Source: Cyclaneusma minus
Lineage: Eukaryota > Ascomycota > Leotiomycetes > Marthamycetales > Marthamycetaceae
Assembly: GCA_037179335.1 (NCBI GenBank)
Contig: JAKZHN010000025.1
Coordinates: forward strand, 62,001 to 126,000
DNA length: 64,000 bases
Direction: 5' to 3'
Shown: positions 59,990-64,000 of the stretch, in pieces
How the letters are laid out: every line of letters begins with the position of its first letter
Numbering within the stretch: the first letter of the stretch is position 1
Notes under the pieces: model-generated
Databases searched by the model: none
The model's input: the letters and a program-made list of their open reading frames with translations, nothing else
What the model was told of the DNA's origin: nothing
Translations under genes and position numbers: made by a program

Positions 59990-60345
59990 GGAAATCCAAA
60001 GCAGATCTCAGAACAGGCCATCCCCTACTCCAAGTCACTCATTATGGTGAATTGATGATTTTCTCTGCCCTGGTCTTGAAATTAGGAGAAGAAGGGGTCA
60101 TATTTATAGCCGGGTAGCAGAGTAGCAGTAACTTCTAGTCTGCCTGCTCTAAACAGAATGATTGGGTATGAGTCATTGGAATTGAGTTCCAACCCCTACT
60201 ATCTCCGACAGCGAACCTCCATCTTGACACCACCACTCATTCTCGACAACAGCCCCTCCCATATAACAGCAGTCAAGCATAACGTTCCCCTTACCAATCT
60301 CTCACAACTGCAGCCAAAGCGCCTCCTCTCCTTTTTTCTCAATCT
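59990..60345 (-). promoter_or_regulatory. Representative array unit with all promoter-like elements
   Basis: Reading the minus strand: GTTGTGAGAGATTGG (end of the previous unit's body, near 60300), ACTGCTGT at 60265-60272, GCTGTTGTCGAG near 60245, a GCTGTCGGAGAT near 60207, TGACTCA at 60169-60175, AGTTACTGCTACTCTGCTAC near 60115-60134, CTATAAATA at 60101-60109, then TTTCAAGACCAGG near 60070-60082 at the expected start site. The first ATG after that opens only five codons. Confidence 0.55.
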
Positions 60346-63300
60346 CAACTTGGCCTAGGAGTCCAAATCAAAAATCTCTACAAACTATCGCCTGCTCGCA
60401 TTCTTCCTTCTTTCCGTGCCATGGTCTTTCAATTGAGGCAGATGATGTCGTATTTATAGCAAGTCAAAGGTTCCCAGCCCCTCAATGAGTGGGTTAGCGA
60501 ATCTCAAAATTCTGCCTAATTCGAAGTCTTGCCAGCAACAGCAACCTCCCACCTCAACGATACCTCACACCTCCGGCAGCAGCGCATCCCTGAATCTCAT
60601 AACAACAACAGCTCCCCATATTTACCACGTCCCCATTTTACGACTCTATGAGAATGTGTCAAAACTGCAATCTCAACCTTCTCTTTCCTCTCCCCACCAT
60701 TCTGCATTGAGCCCATGATTTGGGATTCCGAGACCGATCTCTGCACTGTCATTCGTGTTTCGGGTTGTAACACGCCCTATGCCATGGTTTCAAAAGAGAG
60801 GTGGAAGGAGTCTTACTTAAAGCCAGAGTAGCAAAATAGCAATAACTCCCACTATTGAAGTCCTGAATGATCTGAATGAAGGATCAAGAGTCAACCTCTC
60901 CCGTTCTTGTCTCAAGCCTTGGCAACGGCAACGGCCCACCATTATAGTAATCCTTTACCTTCGACAACACGGCTGACTCCCAGCAGCAGCCCTCTTGCAC
61001 GACAGCAAATAGTCATCTCTCAGTTAACCATACTCCAAAATATCACAACTCAAAGTCTAAGCCTACTAGGCTTCTTAGCAACATATCATCAACTCTCATC
61101 CTTGCAGTCTTGCATCTGCTAAGCGAAGGATTGCGAGTCAGCCTCACCGTCCTTGTCTCAAGTCTTGCCAGCACCAGCAGCTTTCCACCCCGATAAGAGC
61201 CTCAAATCTTGGACAGCTCGTTTTATGCCCAACAATGGCCCCTCTCATACAACAGCAGCCAAACATAAAATACATTTGCCAATCTCACACGTCACAACTA
61301 CAGCCACAGCCGCTTTTCTCATTCCTGAAATTCTTCTTAAGCTTTGGTCTAGGAATCCCCAGCACATCTCTGCACAGATTATACTCTGGTTTTAGTATAA
61401 GGAGAGTGTCGCAGCTGAGATGCTATGATCTTGGAAGAGAGGGAGGGTGTGGTCATAGTCATAGCTAGCAGCGCAGCAGCGACTTCTAGTCTTCCTACTC
61501 CATCCTCACTCTTTTACATCAGCAGGAAATCCCCAGTCCCGTGACATCCGTCTCAAGTCTTCCCAGGAACAGCAACATCAGCCTCCCACCCCAACAACAC
61601 CAATGATTCCCAACAGCACCCATTCTCATCGACAGTTCCACTAAACTCGCAACACTCTCCTCACATTCAAAACCCACAGCCTCGAACTCCCTTTTCCAAT
61701 CATCCAGCAGCCCCGCCTTCAACATCTCTGCCTCTATTTCATATCCTTAAATCTCCTCACTGTGATCTCTCCGAGGGCCTCCCCTGGCGGGTCATTTCCG
61801 TGGTTTGTATGCTATGCCTTCGAAACGTGTGGGGAAGGTAGTCGTATTTATAGTAAGATACAGGTCCTCAGTCCCTGAATGAGCGGCTGGGTCACAATCC
61901 AATATCACATGACAGTGCAATAGTAACCCTCCCACTTCGACACCATTCGACAGCACCACTTATTCTCGACAGCAGCGCCTACTACACGCACTACTAGACT
62001 GCTTAGAAAAGATATAGAAATTACTCGGCTTCATCCTCCTTTCTCTTCCGGCTGAAGTTTTGCGCAACCCTTGGTCTGGGATTCGAAAAAACTGATCTCT
62101 GTCCAGATCGTTCCTGCTCCCAGTGGACTTCTTGGCCAGCTTCCATGCCATCGTCTTTCCAATTGAGGTAGAGGAAATAGTATTTATACCCTAGGTAGCA
62201 GCGCAGCAATCACTCCTCCCCCACATCTGAGAATTCCTCCTATCACCGACAGCAGCACCTCCCACACGACAGCAGCTCCCGTCATGGACAGTATTTCTCA
62301 ATCCCACAACTCCAAGCTGGTCAATATGTTTTAACTCTAACCTAGTTTTCAACCCCGGCGTCCTTTCTGAATATGAGAATCACAAAACAAACGTACGTTT
62401 CCACACTGCCGTCTTCAAGCTCCTGACTCGGACATTCCGGCGCTGTGGTTACTTGTGTGCCTGCCTTTGACAGAGAGGGTAGAGAGGTCGTATGTATAGC
62501 CTGAATACCAGAGTAGCAACCATTCCCGCGCTTGCAGTCTTGGAGTTGTAAGCAAATCACTGTGTATCACAAACATTCTCGGCCATCACATTACAAATCT
62601 TGCCAATAACAGCAGCATTCCGCCTCGACAGCAGCCTCTCCCGCCGACAGCTCCATAAAAGCTACCACACCTGTTCAACTCCAAAAACTCCCAACCTTGA
62701 ATTCCTTTGGATAAACTTGTCGGACAACATCAACTTCGACACCTCTCTGCCCACTGGAAATAGAAGATGGTTCGCTGCTTGCATATCGCGTGGGCTTCGA
62801 GAATACATGCTATGCCTTCGAAATATGCGGGGGAGGTAGTCGTATTCATAGCAAGTTAGAAGTCCCTAGCCCGTGAGTGAGTCACAATCCAACGTCAAAT
62901 GACCTGATCCCTATTCACGGCCCACCTAATGGCGGTGACCTCAACTTTTCAGATTGAACAAACACAGAGATTTGCAAGGCAATAGCATAGCATAGCATAG
63001 AATCCTTCCACCTCGAAAACACCATTCATCCCGATAGCAGCCCAACATCTTCGACAACACCATACGTCTGCAACAGCAGCTAAACTACAAGCAATTTCAA
63101 AATACCATGCTAGCCAGTATCCTTCAACTTCGAATCGAAACAGAGCTCTGGATTTGCAAAGCCACAAACCAAACATACACCTCCTCCAAACTGCCGTTTC
63201 CAAGGCCCTAGCTCGGACATTCGAACGCCTCTCCGGCTCTCTGGCCAGTTGTTTGCTTGGTTTCGAAAGAGAGGAGGAAGAAGTCCTATTTATAGCCAGA

Positions 63301-64000
63301 AGCCACTGCCCCCCCGCTTGCAATCTTGCAGTTGTAAGCAAACCAGTAGCTACTGTGAATCCCGCACATCCTCTCTCACCCAATCCCAAGTCGTTCCTAG
63401 CAACCAGCAGCCTCTCACCTCGCCAGCACCTCCCCAATCCGACAAGCATCTCTCATTCCCAGCAACAGCTCCTCTCACACACCAACATCTCCTGACACCT
63501 ATCCTTTACCTGCAAACTCCAAAATCACGTCCAAACTCCAAACTCGATCGAGTAGAAGAGCCACAAAACAAACCGTACTTTCCCAAATCCCATACCGTCG
63601 TCTCCGGGCTCCAAACAATAACATCAATGATACCTGGCAGCGACTGTTGCTTGCCTTGGAAAGAGAGGAGGAAAGGTTCTATTTATACCTCTCACTCACT
63701 TCGCAGTAAGCAACCACTCACACCCTTGCAATCTTTCACCCCTGCGCAAACCATTAACTACTATGAATTCACGAACATCCTCGCCCATCACATCCCAAGC
63801 CCTTGCTAGCAGCCCTCAGCCCTCCACCTCTCCAGCAGCTTTCTATTTCCTCCAGCACCTCTCCTCCCCACCAACCCCCCCTCCCTCCCACACACCACCA
63901 ACCTCCCCCCATCCCCCGAAAATCCCCGTCACCCAACTCCCACCATTTCACGTCCAGTCTCTCTCCAACCTCTCTCTCCAACCCAGCTAGTTTAGGCCTC

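Larger units (their letters stand above)
52593..62884 (-). promoter_or_regulatory. AP-1/Gcn4-like TGA(A/G)TCA sites upstream of the TATA boxes
   Basis: Exact TGA(A/G)TCA on the plus strand at 52593, 53613, 54886, 55228, 57662, 58399, 58714, 60169 and 62878. Each lies 27-60 bp upstream of its unit's minus-strand TATA box. Many other units have one-base variants, often as GACTGTGAATC. The heptamer TGACTCA is the known target of fungal Gcn4/AP-1-type bZIP proteins, and TGATTCA is a weaker related site. Confidence 0.5.
49921..63990 (-). repeat. Tandem array of about 35 promoter-like units, roughly 355 bp each
   Basis: Minus-strand CTATAAATA is exact (plus-strand TATTTATAG) starting at 50320, 50672, 51100, 51491, 52173, 52530, 53284, 53558, 53968, 54309, 55174, 57985, 58340, 58662, 59372, 60101, 60451, 61845 and 63287. 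Close variants start at 51816, 52922, 54827, 57229, 57608, 59020, 59692, 62181, 62491, 62843 and 63680; weak ones at 55531, 60814, 61066 and 61456. Neighbour spacing is mostly 320-410 bp. Reading the minus strand, each unit typically has two to four GCTGCTGT(C/T)G motifs, a TGA(A/G)TCA-like site, AGTTACTGCTAC-like sequence, the TATA box, a TTTCGAAGGC-like patch 20-45 nt later, then about 150-200 bp of variable DNA containing GTTGTGAGATTGG-like sequence. Units are strongly diverged. No shared reading frame was found. Confidence 0.75.

Noticed and set aside
49921..63990. CRISPR array
   Set aside because: Repeats are about 355 bp, diverged, and lack short constant repeats with unique spacers; the host is a fungus.
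49921..63990. A family of small secreted peptides encoded by the array units
   Set aside because: First ATGs after the putative start sites open frames of different, very short length, and no common peptide or signal sequence appears.
49921..63990. Pol III genes (U6- or tRNA-like) in the array
   Set aside because: There is a TATA box, but I see no consistent T-run terminator at a fixed distance and no A/B boxes. Pol III remains possible but unsupported.

Overview
The window looks like a stretch of a filamentous ascomycete genome. Short spliceosomal introns have GTAAGT/GTATGT donors and CTAAC-type branch points. There is a fungal protein-tyrosine phosphatase gene and a small GPI-anchor-type secreted protein gene. 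A chromodomain-bearing Ty3/Gypsy retrotransposon lies in an extremely AT-rich block and carries the C-to-T/G-to-A signature of repeat-induced point mutation (RIP). I cannot name the species; the class Dothideomycetes is only a guess.

Layout. 1-8.4 kb: moderate-GC DNA made of short broken gene pieces (F-box-like, 3'-5' exonuclease, Mei2-type RRM twice) with no intact gene. 8.4-20.8 kb: an AT-rich block, read as an old inverted-repeat transposon interrupted by a complete but RIP-ruined LTR retrotransposon (9271-16905, AAAAT target duplication). 20.8-24.2 kb: mostly non-coding, with a duplicated gene tail and a 24-bp perfect palindrome. 24.5-25.0 kb: a two-exon GPI-anchor-type secreted protein gene. 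25.9-26.5 and 37.36-37.96 kb: homopolymer G and C runs around gaps, which are assembly artefacts. 26.5-41.8 kb: a second field of broken gene pieces (bromodomain, chromodomain, GAF, several phosphatase pieces), short dispersed repeats and three near-identical 55-nt intron-like cassettes. 42.1-43.8 kb: an apparently intact protein-tyrosine phosphatase gene. 44.3-46.8 kb: a degenerate repeat rich in GGAATATTCC, interrupted by a MITE-like element. 48.0-49.3 kb: a coiled-coil protein gene with one intron.

The most striking part is 50-64 kb. It has no convincing protein gene. It is a head-to-tail array of about 35 diverged units, roughly 355 bp each, continuing past the right edge. Nearly every unit keeps a CTATAAATA box on the minus strand; 19 copies are exact and about 11 are close variants. 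Many units also keep an AP-1/Gcn4-like TGA(A/G)TCA site 25-60 bp upstream of that box, GCTGCTGT motifs further upstream, and a TTTCGAA-like patch just downstream. Promoter-like elements are kept while the rest has drifted, which suggests an array of small minus-strand transcription units of unknown product. That is inference; no transcript evidence is available here.

Few genes can be linked functionally. The fragment fields and the phosphatase gene share sequence, so the locus has been rebuilt by duplication and fragmentation.
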